A stretch of DNA of 64,000 nt from positions 1 to 64,000 of the forward strand of contig JBGTQJ010000014.1 in the NCBI GenBank assembly GCA_041941305.1. The letters run 5' to 3'. Both the position numbers and the translations under genes were made by a program. The stretch comes from JANSWP01 sp041941305 (GTDB lineage: Bacteria > Bacteroidota > Bacteroidia > Chitinophagales > Saprospiraceae). The notes under the pieces were generated by a model that had not been told where the DNA came from, searched no databases, and saw only the letters and a program-made list of their open reading frames with translations. The number at the start of each line of letters is the position of its first letter. Position 1 is the stretch's first letter. Of the stretch, positions 50,807-59,261 are shown piece after piece.

Positions 50807-52108
50807 ATGAAATCTTTTCTATTATTTATTTCCTCCACTTTTTCATTCTTTCTCAGCCTTGCCCAGGAAAATTTATTGGAGCACTTAATTATCGAAAACA
50901 AGGCTCTTTTTGAAACCGTCCTGGCACAACCTGATCAATTTGAAATTCAAATTGTTTACACCCAAATCAATCGAGACAAAGACAATACACCCCATTTTGA
51001 AACTTATACTTACCAGGTAGATGAATCCAAATATTTTTACCCTGCCAGCACCGTAAAAATGCCAACGGCTTTTATGGCTTTGGAAAAATTGAATGAAATC
51101 AAACAAGGAAAAGAAAAGAATCCTCCACACAAATTCTCCAGAATGTTAACCAAAGCAGCAAGATATCCACAGACGGTCACCGACAAGGATACTACTACTC
51201 AAAATGGCTATCCCAACGTTGCAAATTATGTTCGAAAGATTTTTCTGGTTAGCGACAATGATGCTCAGAATCGCTTGTATGAATTTTGTGGTCAAGCCTA
51301 TTTAAATAATCAATTAAGAGCCAAAGGGTTTGACAACACCCGAATCATTCACCGTCTCGGACCTGGGGGTTTTCCATTCAATTATCTGGATAATCAATAC
51401 ACAAATCCTATCCTTTTTGTGTCAAAACATTCAAATACTGATGGGTTGAATCCCTATTTGGCGTTGAAAGCCAAGTTCCCTTATTATCCTTATTATCAAA
51501 AAGAAGTGTTTTCAAAAATAGATTATGACTTGAACTTAAATCGCGAATTAAAGGGAGTGGCCCATATTAGAGGTGAACAAAAAATAGATGCACCTTTCGA
51601 TTTTTCAAGAAAGAATTTCATCTCCATTGTTGATTTGCACGATATGCTAAAAGCAGTCATTTTTCCAGAAACCTTGCCCGCCGAAAAGAAATTTAATTTA
51701 TCTGATTCTGACTATTCATTATTGTATGAAGCTATGTCTCAATTTCCGAACGAAAGCAAGTTTCCGAAATACGACAAGCCTGACAACTATTGCAAATTTT
51801 TCATTTACGGAGACAAAGCCGAAGATTTTAAAATTCCCAAAAACACCAGGATTTTCAATAAGGTAGGCTGGGCATATGGCTATTTAACGGATGTTTCTTA
51901 CATCGTTGATTTTGAGAACAAAATTGAATTTTTCCTTACCGCTACCATTCACGTCAATAAAAATCAAACTTATAATGATGGGGAGTATGAGTACGAGCAG
52001 ATAGGACTGCCTTTTTTTGCCAATCTCGGGCGGGTAATTTATGATTTTGAAAAAAACAGGAAAAAGAAATATTTACCTGATTTGAAGAAATTTAGAATAG
52101 AATATTAA
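50807..52108 (+). CDS. Class A beta-lactamase-like serine hydrolase
   Basis: 433 residues with a signal peptide (MKSFLLFISSTFSFFLSLAQ). The serine beta-lactamase fold signs are PASTVKMPT (residues 79-87, nucleophile Ser81 and Lys84) and LVSDNDAQN (147-155, SDN loop). A KTG-type third motif is not obvious, although FNKVGWAYGY (about 346-355) is in the right place and has KVG. It may be a peptidoglycan or peptide hydrolase, not a true lactamase, because the chain is long with an insertion (about 190-260). The stop codon overlaps a branched palindromic element. Confidence 0.8.
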   Translation: MKSFLLFISSTFSFFLSLAQENLLEHLIIENKALFETVLAQPDQFEIQIVYTQINRDKDNTPHFETYTYQVDESKYFYPASTVKMPTAFMALEKLNEIKQGKEKNPPHKFSRMLTKAARYPQTVTDKDTTTQNGYPNVANYVRKIFLVSDNDAQNRLYEFCGQAYLNNQLRAKGFDNTRIIHRLGPGGFPFNYLDNQYTNPILFVSKHSNTDGLNPYLALKAKFPYYPYYQKEVFSKIDYDLNLNRELKGVAHIRGEQKIDAPFDFSRKNFISIVDLHDMLKAVIFPETLPAEKKFNLSDSDYSLLYEAMSQFPNESKFPKYDKPDNYCKFFIYGDKAEDFKIPKNTRIFNKVGWAYGYLTDVSYIVDFENKIEFFLTATIHVNKNQTYNDGEYEYEQIGLPFFANLGRVIYDFEKNRKKKYLPDLKKFRIEY

Positions 52109-52260
52109 CTCAAGTTGCGAAGTATTCGCCTCGCCAGCTGCGCTGGCTCGCCGCAAGGGGTTTTAAGGGGTGAAAGCAGGCAAATTGCCTGCTTTCACCC
52201 CTTAAAACCCCTCCCGAGCCGCCCGGTAGGGCGGCGAGGCTGTTGTTCGCAACTTGCGTT
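52107..52260. repeat. Branched palindromic element, full copy
   Basis: It fills the gap between the convergent serine hydrolase and P450 genes. Outer stem 52107-52121 with 52246-52260; side hairpin 52133-52147 (GCCAGC-GCTGGC); central hairpin with perfect 28-bp arms (52156-52183 with 52185-52212); side hairpin 52218-52224 with 52229-52235 (GCCGCCC-GGGCGGC). Other copies are at 901-1050 (same shape), 641-710 (left half) and 56597-56665 (right half, inverted). It is GC-rich compared with the surroundings. Confidence 0.8.
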
Positions 52261-52262
52261 AG

Positions 52263-53606
52263 TTAAACACTTTTCACTTTCATTTTAATCCCCACCTTTG
52301 GTTTCAAGGTCACCAGGGGATTGGTCTCTACTTTTTGATTTTTATCTAGTTCAAAATCATACTTTCTTACTAACAATGCCAGAATCATTTGCATTTCCAT
52401 CATGGCAAAATTATTTCCAATACACATTCTGGGACCAGCCCCAAAAGGCATATACGAAAGCTTGGGTCGTTTTTTAGCATGTTCTGGCTCAAACCGAGAT
52501 GGATCAAATTCATTGGGATTCTCCCAATATTTTGGATCCCTTTGAATGGCGTAAATGCTGATAAACAGGATAGACTTAGCGGGGATTTCATATCCCAAAA
52601 TGGTATCTTTTTTTTGTGATTCTCGACCAACTGCATATGCAGGAGGATACAAGCGCATTCCCTCTTCAATGACCTTACGTGTGTACTGCAATGCGCTTAA
52701 ATCTTTGAAAGCAGGGCTTTTATCACCAAGCACTTCCACTACCTCCGATCTTAATCTTTGAACAATTTGTGGATGTTGAGCTAGTAAATAAAGTGTCCAA
52801 ACCAGCGCATTGGCAGAAGTTTCATGACCGGCAGAATAAAGTGTAATGGCTTCATCCCTCAATTGCTTATCGCTCATCCCTTCTCCAGTTTCTTCGTCTT
52901 TAGCCATCAAAAGCATAGACAACAAATCTGACGGAGGATTTGGGTCTTTTCTCCGCGCTTCAATCAATTCCATAACTTTATCATCAAATATTTGAATGGC
53001 TTTTTTAAACTTCCGTCTTCGACCATTAAAATAAACAAAGGGTACTAAATGGGGATTGGTAACGCGATGCATGATGTAGTCCTGTGCAATCTCCATAGTT
53101 TCATACATCTCTTTTTGGTTGGACGGGTTGTCTGAACTAAACAGGGTTTTCAATACGATATCTGCAGTGATGTTCATCATTTCCTTTGACATGTCAATTA
53201 TCTCTTTTTCCTCTGCTCGCTCTTCAAATCCTTTCAAATAGTTTTCTGCCACCTCGGTCATTGACATGAATAATTCTTCCAACTGTTTTTTGTGAAAAGC
53301 TGGTTGGGACAATCGCCTTTGTTTCCTCCAAAAATCTCCTTCACTATTGACCAAGCCATTTCCAAGAGCAAGTTTAAGTTCCTTGTATGCTGGACTTTTG
53401 TGATAGTTGCGTTGATTCACTTGCAGTACGTGAGCCACCGCATCCAAATCCGTAATCACAAACATCTTCCTGTAATAAAAAGGAACTCTATAAAAACCTC
53501 CAATTTTTTGGGCGTTTTCTACTGTAAACCCTAAAGGATCTTTCAAAAATTCTTTGCCCCGAATAAAGGATTGTTTGCTTTTGAATGCTGGAATAGATGC
53601 AGTCAT
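52263..53606 (-). CDS. Cytochrome P450
   Basis: 447 residues from the ATG at 53606; an ATG at 53645 is in frame but lies next to the inferred transcription start. It is a haem monooxygenase. The I-helix motif is YSAGHETSANALVW (about 258-271), the ExxR is EEGMRLYPPAYAVG (about 318-331) and the Cys loop is FGAGPRMCIGNNFAMMEM (about 392-409). The length and CYP102/CYP4-like character suggest a fatty-acid or lipid hydroxylase. No redox partner gene is adjacent. The substrate cannot be named; with lipid genes in this window, fatty-acyl hydroxylation is one possibility. Confidence 0.92.
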   Translation of the reverse strand: MTASIPAFKSKQSFIRGKEFLKDPLGFTVENAQKIGGFYRVPFYYRKMFVITDLDAVAHVLQVNQRNYHKSPAYKELKLALGNGLVNSEGDFWRKQRRLSQPAFHKKQLEELFMSMTEVAENYLKGFEERAEEKEIIDMSKEMMNITADIVLKTLFSSDNPSNQKEMYETMEIAQDYIMHRVTNPHLVPFVYFNGRRRKFKKAIQIFDDKVMELIEARRKDPNPPSDLLSMLLMAKDEETGEGMSDKQLRDEAITLYSAGHETSANALVWTLYLLAQHPQIVQRLRSEVVEVLGDKSPAFKDLSALQYTRKVIEEGMRLYPPAYAVGRESQKKDTILGYEIPAKSILFISIYAIQRDPKYWENPNEFDPSRFEPEHAKKRPKLSYMPFGAGPRMCIGNNFAMMEMQMILALLVRKYDFELDKNQKVETNPLVTLKPKVGIKMKVKSV

Positions 53607-53656
53607 GACTGGTGTTATTTTTATTCCGAAAAATAAGGAGTTCACAACGTTTTTTC

Positions 53657-53664
53657 CAAAGTTA
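53657..53664 (-). promoter_or_regulatory. Candidate -7 promoter element of the P450 gene
   Basis: Minus-strand TAACTTTG fits TAnnTTTG. The transcription start near 53650 supports use of the ATG at 53606. Confidence 0.35.
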
Positions 53665-53880
53665 AAAAGATGATTGACTATTTAGAATCGGTAAAAATTG
53701 GTTATGCCGATTGCCTTTATGGCTACCAATACTTTTAGCTGGAGCATGTCTGAAAAATGCCCTTTTATTTTGCAAAAAATAATATTTGATTAGTTCTCCT
53801 CGTTCCTACCTGACGATTCTAAAACCGGGATTACTTTTTAAGTCCTTCCCACTATTTTTTTTATTGGACAAGCTAACTAT

Positions 53881-53888
53881 TACATTTG
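53881..53888 (+). promoter_or_regulatory. Candidate -7 promoter element of porX
   Basis: TACATTTG fits TAnnTTTG, with TTG at 53863-53865 upstream at a spacing of 15 bases, slightly short of the usual -33/-7 distance. Confidence 0.35.
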
Positions 53889-53975
53889 CATGCCGTTAAA
53901 TAAAACCTTTTAAAGATTAACAGAAAAAAAGATTGTTTTTCTGATTGTCTTTAAACCTCTCGAATACCCACTTAA

Positions 53976-55532
53976 ATGGATAAAATCAAAATTCTCTGGG
54001 CAGATGACGAAATAGACCACTTGAAGCCTCAACTCATGTTTTTGGAGAAAAAAGGTTATGAAGTCGTCACTGTAACCAACGGACACGATGCACTGGAAGA
54101 ATGTGAAGAAAACAATGATTTTGATGTCGTCTTCCTGGATGAAAGTATGCCCGGTTTGACAGGTCTGGAAACATTGGCTAAAATTAAGGAACAAAGTCCT
54201 CACCTTCCAATTGTGATGATCACAAAAAATGAATCTGAAACAATCATGGAGGAAGCCCTGGGTGCTCAAATTACAGACTATTTGTTGAAGCCAGTCAACC
54301 CCAACCAGATTTTACTGACCCTGAAAAAAATCATTGACAATAAAAGATTGATTCGAGAAAAAACCACATCTGATTATCAACAGGAATTCCGTCAATTGAT
54401 GCTGCAGATCAATAGTGGTTTGTCTTATGAGGAATGGGTAGATGTATATCGAAAATTGATTTCCTGGGAAATTAAAATTGACGAATCTCAGTCGACAGAG
54501 ATGTGGGATATTCTTTCCATGCAAAAGAGTGAGGCGAATTCAGAGTTTTCAAGATTTGTAACCAAAAACTATCTGGATTGGATAAACGACAATATTGACG
54601 CACCTGTCATGTCAAATAACTTGATGCGTCGCAAGATTTTCACACAGCTCTCGCAAGAAAAGCCTACAATCATGCTGCTATTGGACAACCTTCGCTATGA
54701 CCAATGGAAAATGATTGAGCCTGTAATTACAGAATATTTCAGGATTGAAGAAGAAGACTATTTTTATAGCATTTTGCCCACAACAACACAATACAGTCGA
54801 AATTCCATTTTTGCAGGAATGATGCCTGGAGAAATAGAAAGACATTACCGCAGCTGGTGGAAAAATGATAATGAACAAGGCGGAAAAAACCTCCATGAAG
54901 CTGATTTATTGGAACAACAAATCAACCGAACCTTCAGGAAACCAATCAAATTTGATTATACCAAAGTAACCAATGTCAATCATGCAAAGGATGTGCAAGA
55001 CAACATCTTAAATTATTTGAATAATGACCTTTCTGTGATTGTTTATAATTTTATAGATATGCTGTCTCACGCCAGAACCGAGATGGAAGTTTTGAAGGAA
55101 TTGGCTGGAGATGAAAAAGCCTATCGCTCTTTGACGCTTTCCTGGTTTGCAAATTCACCATTATGGGCAGCCTTGCAAAGAGTTGCTGAACGGGATGTAC
55201 AATTAATTGTGACTACAGATCATGGAACAATTCGAGTCAATTCCCCTTCAAAAGTAGTTGGAGACCGGGAAACAACTACCAATTTGCGATATAAAGTAGG
55301 TCGGAATCTGAATTACGATAGAAGAGATGTCTTGGAAGTCCGCGACCCCCACAAGGCTTTATTGCCACGCCCAAATGTGAGTTCAACTTTCATATTTGCT
55401 AAAGAAGACAAGTTTTTCCTATATCCAAATAATTACAACCATTATCACAATTATTACAAAAATACTTTTCAGCATGGGGGCATTTCTCTGGAAGAGATTA
55501 TTTGTCCGGTGATTCGGTTGAGTTCCAAATAA
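53976..55532 (+). CDS. porX: PorX, response regulator with PglZ domain
   Basis: 518 residues. The N-terminal receiver domain (about 1-120) has KILWADDE, the phosphorylation site Asp55 in VVFLDESMPG, VMITKN and LLKPVNP. A helical linker (about 125-200) leads to a PglZ-type alkaline-phosphatase-like domain (about 225-515) with MLLLDNLRYDQWKMIEP, the metal-site TTTQYSRNSIFAG, YNFIDMLSHARTEME and VTTDHGTIRV. PorX regulates T9SS genes in Porphyromonas together with PorY and the sigma factor SigP, and its PglZ part has phosphodiesterase activity. It stands alone here. PorP/SprF at 23 kb and sorting-domain proteins in the window show the system is used. Confidence 0.95.
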   Translation: MDKIKILWADDEIDHLKPQLMFLEKKGYEVVTVTNGHDALEECEENNDFDVVFLDESMPGLTGLETLAKIKEQSPHLPIVMITKNESETIMEEALGAQITDYLLKPVNPNQILLTLKKIIDNKRLIREKTTSDYQQEFRQLMLQINSGLSYEEWVDVYRKLISWEIKIDESQSTEMWDILSMQKSEANSEFSRFVTKNYLDWINDNIDAPVMSNNLMRRKIFTQLSQEKPTIMLLLDNLRYDQWKMIEPVITEYFRIEEEDYFYSILPTTTQYSRNSIFAGMMPGEIERHYRSWWKNDNEQGGKNLHEADLLEQQINRTFRKPIKFDYTKVTNVNHAKDVQDNILNYLNNDLSVIVYNFIDMLSHARTEMEVLKELAGDEKAYRSLTLSWFANSPLWAALQRVAERDVQLIVTTDHGTIRVNSPSKVVGDRETTTNLRYKVGRNLNYDRRDVLEVRDPHKALLPRPNVSSTFIFAKEDKFFLYPNNYNHYHNYYKNTFQHGGISLEEIICPVIRLSSK

Positions 55533-55585
55533 TAAATGCTGAAATGAACCCATTATTTTGGGTATTTGGCAGGATTGTTTCTTAT

Positions 55586-55619
55586 GAAGGGATGAATTTT
55601 CGAAAAAATTCATCCCTTC
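55586..55619. terminator. Bidirectional hairpin after porX
   Basis: GAAGGGATGAATTTT pairs with AAAATTCATCCCTTC (55586-55619) around a short loop, with TTTGTTTT after it. It lies between the convergent porX and Ppx/GppA genes. Confidence 0.7.
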
Positions 55620-55649
55620 TTTGTTTTAAGGATTATGTACTCGTGGAAA

Positions 55650-56552
55650 TTAAGCTTCCATCATTTCGAAAAGAATTCCCTCTTTCATGGCATAATCACA
55701 GACAACAATTTCCCGAATTGAGCTGTGCCGAATCACAAAATCAATAAGTAGGAAAGCAACGACGATCAATTTGGCACGTACTGCTGGCAAGCCATCCATT
55801 TTTAACCTTTCTTCAAGGGAACTTTTTAAGATTTTTTGGTGCAGGGTTAGAAAGTCTGGGACAGAAGTAGTTTTTATAGCTTTCTTTTTTTCATCTGCTA
55901 AAATATTCTCAACTACTTCAAAAGCACCAGATGCTCCTATGAGATTGAGGTTGGGATATTTTGGAAGTTCTGAAAGCAGTGGTTCAAGATGAATTTTTAA
56001 ATATTTTTCGGCTTCCCGAATTTCAGTCTCAGAAATTGGGTCATTTTTGTGAAAGTGGTGAAATAAAACAGCCACACCAACTGGAAAGCTTTGGGACCAA
56101 AAGACTTTTTCTGAATTGGCGATGATGAACTCAACACTACCACCGCCAATGTCCATAATCATTCCGGGGACTTCGCCAAAGTGTACTCCTGTTTTCACCC
56201 CCAGATGAATCAACCGAGCCTCTTCTTCACCGGAAACCAGCTCTACTTTTATTTTCGTTTTTTCAAAAACGGCTTCGATAAATGTCGAACCATTTGAAGC
56301 AATTCTCAAGGCAGCCGTTCCAATTGCCCGAAATTTTTTCACCTCAAATTTCTTCAATTCATTTTTGAAATCAATTAAAGCATCCACGCCTCTCTTAAAG
56401 GGAATTTCTCCAATTTCTTCAATGCCTTCATCAGCTAAATTGACAAATCGACGTTCTCGATATAATTCTTTAAAGGGTGCACCATCACCCCGCTGTACAA
56501 TAAGCAGGTGGAAGGTATTTGTCCCCAAATCAATAACCCCATATTTTTCCAT
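55650..56552 (-). CDS. Ppx/GppA family phosphatase
   Basis: 300 residues from the ATG at 56552; an earlier in-frame ATG at 56591 is less likely because YGVIDLGTNTFHLLIV should stand at the N-terminus. Family signs are this phosphate-1 loop (about 5-19), IGTAALRIASN (about 80-90), PGMIMDIGGGSVEFIIAN (about 131-148, phosphate-2) and LIGASGAFEVV (about 208-218). It lacks the C-terminal HD domain of large Ppx. It would remove phosphate from inorganic polyphosphate or from pppGpp. Leftward gene; 48 bases upstream lies a half palindromic element. Confidence 0.9.
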   Translation of the reverse strand: MEKYGVIDLGTNTFHLLIVQRGDGAPFKELYRERRFVNLADEGIEEIGEIPFKRGVDALIDFKNELKKFEVKKFRAIGTAALRIASNGSTFIEAVFEKTKIKVELVSGEEEARLIHLGVKTGVHFGEVPGMIMDIGGGSVEFIIANSEKVFWSQSFPVGVAVLFHHFHKNDPISETEIREAEKYLKIHLEPLLSELPKYPNLNLIGASGAFEVVENILADEKKKAIKTTSVPDFLTLHQKILKSSLEERLKMDGLPAVRAKLIVVAFLLIDFVIRHSSIREIVVCDYAMKEGILFEMMEA

Positions 56553-56596
56553 CGATATAAAAAAGGAAGATTTGTTACGCTTAAAAATCAACTACA

Positions 56597-56665
56597 AGTA
56601 AGCTGCGAACAACAGCCTCGTCGCCCTACCAGGCAGCTCGGGAAGGGGTTCACAACTTGTGTTAC
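56597..56665. repeat. Partial branched palindromic element, inverted
   Basis: In reverse orientation it repeats the right half of the 52107-52260 element: GCGAACAACAGCCTCG, the side hairpin CGCCCTACCAGGCAG, CTCGGGAAGGGGTT, and then it returns directly to the outer-stem word CACAACTTGTGTT. The central hairpin is missing. Confidence 0.7.
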
Positions 56666-57151
56666 TTACTGACCCTGTTGTTGAACATTTTGATTCATCT
56701 CATTCGCCTTTTTGATGTTGTCATTTAAGTATTTTATGCCATCATCGGTCATGTAATTGGCAAAGACAGGCTTGTTGTTGTTGAGGAATTTAAAATAAGT
56801 ACAGCCTTCCTGAAAGAAGATATCAGCCTCCAGGGCATTTTCTCCTTTGACCTGATAAAAGACCCTCCCTATAGGTTTGCATTCGGGATTGATGATAGCG
56901 GCATCTGCAGAAATATGGCGCAATGCATATTGAATAGCTCCTTTTTCATTCAGGCTCATACTGATGGGGAGGTAATAAAACATGTAATCAATATAATCGC
57001 AATTTTCCCACAAGTATTGGACGGATTCAACTGGAAGACTATTAAGCGTAGGTTCCGCTGCAGCTTCAGTAGTTTCTTCGGCTGCAGATTCTGAAGCATT
57101 ATTACAGGAAAAGGATATTAACAATATGGCGAATAGGAATAATCGATACAT
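56666..57151 (-). CDS. Hypothetical lipoprotein
   Basis: 161 residues with a lipobox (LLISFSC, Cys 16) followed by an Ala/Glu-rich spacer (about 17-35). The rest is a small domain with SVQYLWENCDYIDYMFYYLP, ISADAAIINPECKPIGRVFY and EGCTYFKFLNNNKPVFANYM (three Cys at about 51, 92 and 118 that might pair). I do not recognise a family. It is anchored to a membrane in the periplasm or on the surface. It is transcribed leftwards, 66 bases after a barrel protein gene, and a hairpin at 57175-57211 separates them. Confidence 0.75.
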   Translation of the reverse strand: MYRLFLFAILLISFSCNNASESAAEETTEAAAEPTLNSLPVESVQYLWENCDYIDYMFYYLPISMSLNEKGAIQYALRHISADAAIINPECKPIGRVFYQVKGENALEADIFFQEGCTYFKFLNNNKPVFANYMTDDGIKYLNDNIKKANEMNQNVQQQGQ

Positions 57152-57174
57152 TTTTTTGATAGTTGGTTGGTGAT

Positions 57175-57211
57175 ATGGCTAAATCGCTTTTGTATCAAGC
57201 GATTTAGCCAT
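57175..57211 (-). terminator. Perfect 15-bp hairpin
   Basis: ATGGCTAAATCGCTT (57175-57189) is exactly complementary to 57197-57211. It lies between the barrel gene and the lipoprotein gene, both leftward. Confidence 0.55.
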
Positions 57212-57217
57212 CAACAA

Positions 57218-57838
57218 TCAGAAAGTATAATTGAGGCGGAAAGATAGAAAATATCCTCTTAACGTATTCCTGGAAGGCGAAACATCTGCATCGGATAACA
57301 AATTGAAGGAGGTATTCCAACGTCCACTCAAACTCCAGTGTTGGGTAAAGAAAAATTCTGCTCCCAGAATCAAACCAATATCATTCGAATTGAAATCAGA
57401 AGTTTTTTCTTCTACAACACCTCTTCTATCGTCGTGTTCAGCTTTGAGCAATCGACTAAAGGATAATCCGGCGGCTGCTTGTACCCTATAATAATTTTGT
57501 TCTTCCATTAACCAGTCTTTGTAATGGAAAATGAAAGGCACTTCCACATAGTTAAGGTTGATTTGAATTTCCGTCGGTTCGCTTGGGTCATTTCGGCTTC
57601 CCCTTTGGCTATACGTTAATTCTATGGTAAGATCCGTTCTATCTGTAAAAACGGTAATTGCTCTAAGTCCGGCTGCAATTCCCAATTTGTTATATCCTCC
57701 TGTTGCATCTCCTCTAATCTGAGAAGCATTCAGTCCCGCAGTAATTCCTGCCTTAAATCGTTGTTGTGAAAAAACAGGTTGAGCGAGTAAAAGTGTGAAA
57801 ATCAACCAGCCTGAAAGGTGTATTACTTTTTTTAGCAT
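57218..57838 (-). CDS. PorT-like outer membrane beta-barrel protein
   Basis: 206 residues with a signal peptide (about 1-24, ending VFSQQ). The pattern is of alternating strands, starting with FKAGITAGLNASQIRGDATG, GLRAITVFTDRTDLTIELTY, YVEVPFIFHYKDW (about 90-102, the common LEIPLLLKY-type block) and ending in GYFLSFRLNYTF with the terminal Phe typical of outer-membrane barrels. It is in the same fold group as PorT. Function is not known; it may be a small porin or adhesin anchor. Confidence 0.85.
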   Translation of the reverse strand: MLKKVIHLSGWLIFTLLLAQPVFSQQRFKAGITAGLNASQIRGDATGGYNKLGIAAGLRAITVFTDRTDLTIELTYSQRGSRNDPSEPTEIQINLNYVEVPFIFHYKDWLMEEQNYYRVQAAAGLSFSRLLKAEHDDRRGVVEEKTSDFNSNDIGLILGAEFFFTQHWSLSGRWNTSFNLLSDADVSPSRNTLRGYFLSFRLNYTF

Positions 57839-58168
57839 AATTTCTTCTTTGATGAGTCTTTTAATGATTGTATTGGAAAAACATTAGCATCACACAGTGT
57901 GTTCAAATTCAAAGATTTAAGAAACAATCTGCGAAAATTCGAGATGACTCTTAATTCCTACGTTCAGGCGTTAAAATTATTGCGAATATACTGCCCAATT
58001 CGAATTGATTGTCAGCTTGCGATGAAAATTTCTTTCTATAAGGTTTTTGCGATATTTGCGCGATTTGAAGAATTCGTTCAAATTGATTTAAGGTTGTTTA
58101 ATATAGAATTTAGGCTTTAAGTATATCGAACAATTTTGAACCTTTGAAAAATTTTGAACCATTCCAAA
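57839..58168. other. Gap between barrel and hypothetical genes
   Basis: The 330 bases are AT-rich. An open frame at 57899-58120 is present but has no supporting features. Near 58128-58160 the words TTTTGAACCTTTGAA and TTTTGAACC recur, as in other intergenic stretches (11710-11725). No RNA gene is seen. Confidence 0.45.
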
Positions 58169-58465
58169 ATGAATTTTACCAAACATACTTTAAAAAAGCT
58201 GGAATTGATTTTTGAGGAGATGGGCTACATTATTCGATATGAGAAGGGCAGTTTCAATTCTGGTTATGCCATTGTGGAGGATAAAAAAATTGTAGTTATC
58301 AATAAATTTTTCCAGGCAGAAGGAAGAGTAAGTACCTTGATGGACATTATTGAAACAATAGAAGTAACTCCTGAAATTTTAAGTGAAAAATCAGCTGAGT
58401 TTTATAAAAAGGTACAAAAATTCAAAGCCAAGCTTCAAAATCAGGATACTTCTAATGATGAATGA
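58169..58465 (+). CDS. Small conserved Bacteroidota protein
   Basis: 98 residues from the ATG at 58169. A compact alpha/beta protein: LKKLELIFEEMGYIIRYEKG (helix then strand), YAIVEDKKIVVINKF (strands), STLMDIIETI and FYKKVQKFKAKL (helices). It resembles short conserved proteins of Bacteroidota with no assigned function that are often found next to a PhnP-like MBL hydrolase. Here the MBL hydrolase gene follows by 6 bases, so the two are cotranscribed. Confidence 0.75.
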   Translation: MNFTKHTLKKLELIFEEMGYIIRYEKGSFNSGYAIVEDKKIVVINKFFQAEGRVSTLMDIIETIEVTPEILSEKSAEFYKKVQKFKAKLQNQDTSNDE

Positions 58466-58471
58466 TTAGTG

Positions 58472-59254
58472 ATGAATGATGCATCTCTTTTAAACATAAC
58501 TTTTCTTGGTACGGGTACTTCTCAAGGAGTTCCTGTAATCGGTTGTGATTGTGAAGTTTGTACTTCTACAGACCCTCGAGATAAAAAACTTCGGTGTTCT
58601 ATTTGGGTCACTAAAGGTGATACTTCTATTGTGGTAGATGCTGGCCCTGATTTTCGGCAGCAAATGCTTCGGGCAGGTGTAAAAAAACTGGATGCCATTT
58701 TAATTACTCACGAACACAATGACCACATCATCGGGCTTGATGATGTTCGCCCCTTTAATTTTATGCACTGGCAAAATATGCCTGTTTATGCTACAAAGAG
58801 AGTTCAGAAAGAGTTGAAGGAGCGATTTGCTTATATTTTTGAAGAAAATCCTTACCCGGGCGCTCCAATGTTGCAATTAATAAACATTCAGGAAGGGACT
58901 GATTTTACTGTGAAAGACGTCAATATTACTCCTATAAAAGTCATGCATGGGAAGTTGCCGGTTATGGGTTTTCGTTTTGATGACTTTACTTATTTGACAG
59001 ATGTAAAAACCATTTCGGAAAGCGAAAGAGAAAAAGCGAAAAATTCCGAAGTTTTGGTTATAAGTGCCCTACACTACAATAGACACCACTCTCATATGAA
59101 TCTGGAAGAAGCATTGGAAATGATAGACAGACTACAGCCCAAACAAGCTTACCTCATCCATACAAGTCATAGAATGGGACGCTATGAAGATGTCTCAAAA
59201 ACATTACCTGAAAATGTAGCATTGGCTTATGATGGGCTTGAATTAAAAATATAG
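58472..59254 (+). CDS. MBL-fold metal-dependent hydrolase (PhnP-like)
   Basis: 260 residues from ATG 58472 (a GTG codon just before it is also in frame). N-terminal blocks LGTGTSQGVPVIGCDCEVC (about 11-29) and DKKLRCSIWVTKGDTSIVVD are PhnP-like. The metal site is THEHNDHIIGLDDVRPFN (about 76-93), with further ligands in VMHGKLPVMGFRF, YLTDVKTI and YLIHTSHRMG. PhnP is a cyclic phosphodiesterase; other relatives are beta-lactamase-fold nucleases or lipoyltransferase-linked enzymes. The substrate is unknown. Cotranscribed with the small gene before it. Confidence 0.9.
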   Translation: MNDASLLNITFLGTGTSQGVPVIGCDCEVCTSTDPRDKKLRCSIWVTKGDTSIVVDAGPDFRQQMLRAGVKKLDAILITHEHNDHIIGLDDVRPFNFMHWQNMPVYATKRVQKELKERFAYIFEENPYPGAPMLQLINIQEGTDFTVKDVNITPIKVMHGKLPVMGFRFDDFTYLTDVKTISESEREKAKNSEVLVISALHYNRHHSHMNLEEALEMIDRLQPKQAYLIHTSHRMGRYEDVSKTLPENVALAYDGLELKI

Positions 59255-59261
59255 TATTGAC

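Larger units (their letters stand above)
53646..53975. other. Divergent promoter region of P450 and porX
   Basis: The 330 bases hold no gene. Candidate -7 elements are found for P450 (53657-53664, minus) and porX (53881-53888, plus). The porX leader would be about 85 bases. Confidence 0.5.

Noticed and set aside
50807..52108. Beta-lactamase resistance gene
   Set aside because: The SxxK and SDN motifs fit the fold, but the long insertion and weak third motif point to another serine hydrolase; resistance cannot be claimed.
57899..58120. 73-codon open frame
   Set aside because: No signal, domain or neighbour support; AT-rich intergenic DNA easily gives such frames.
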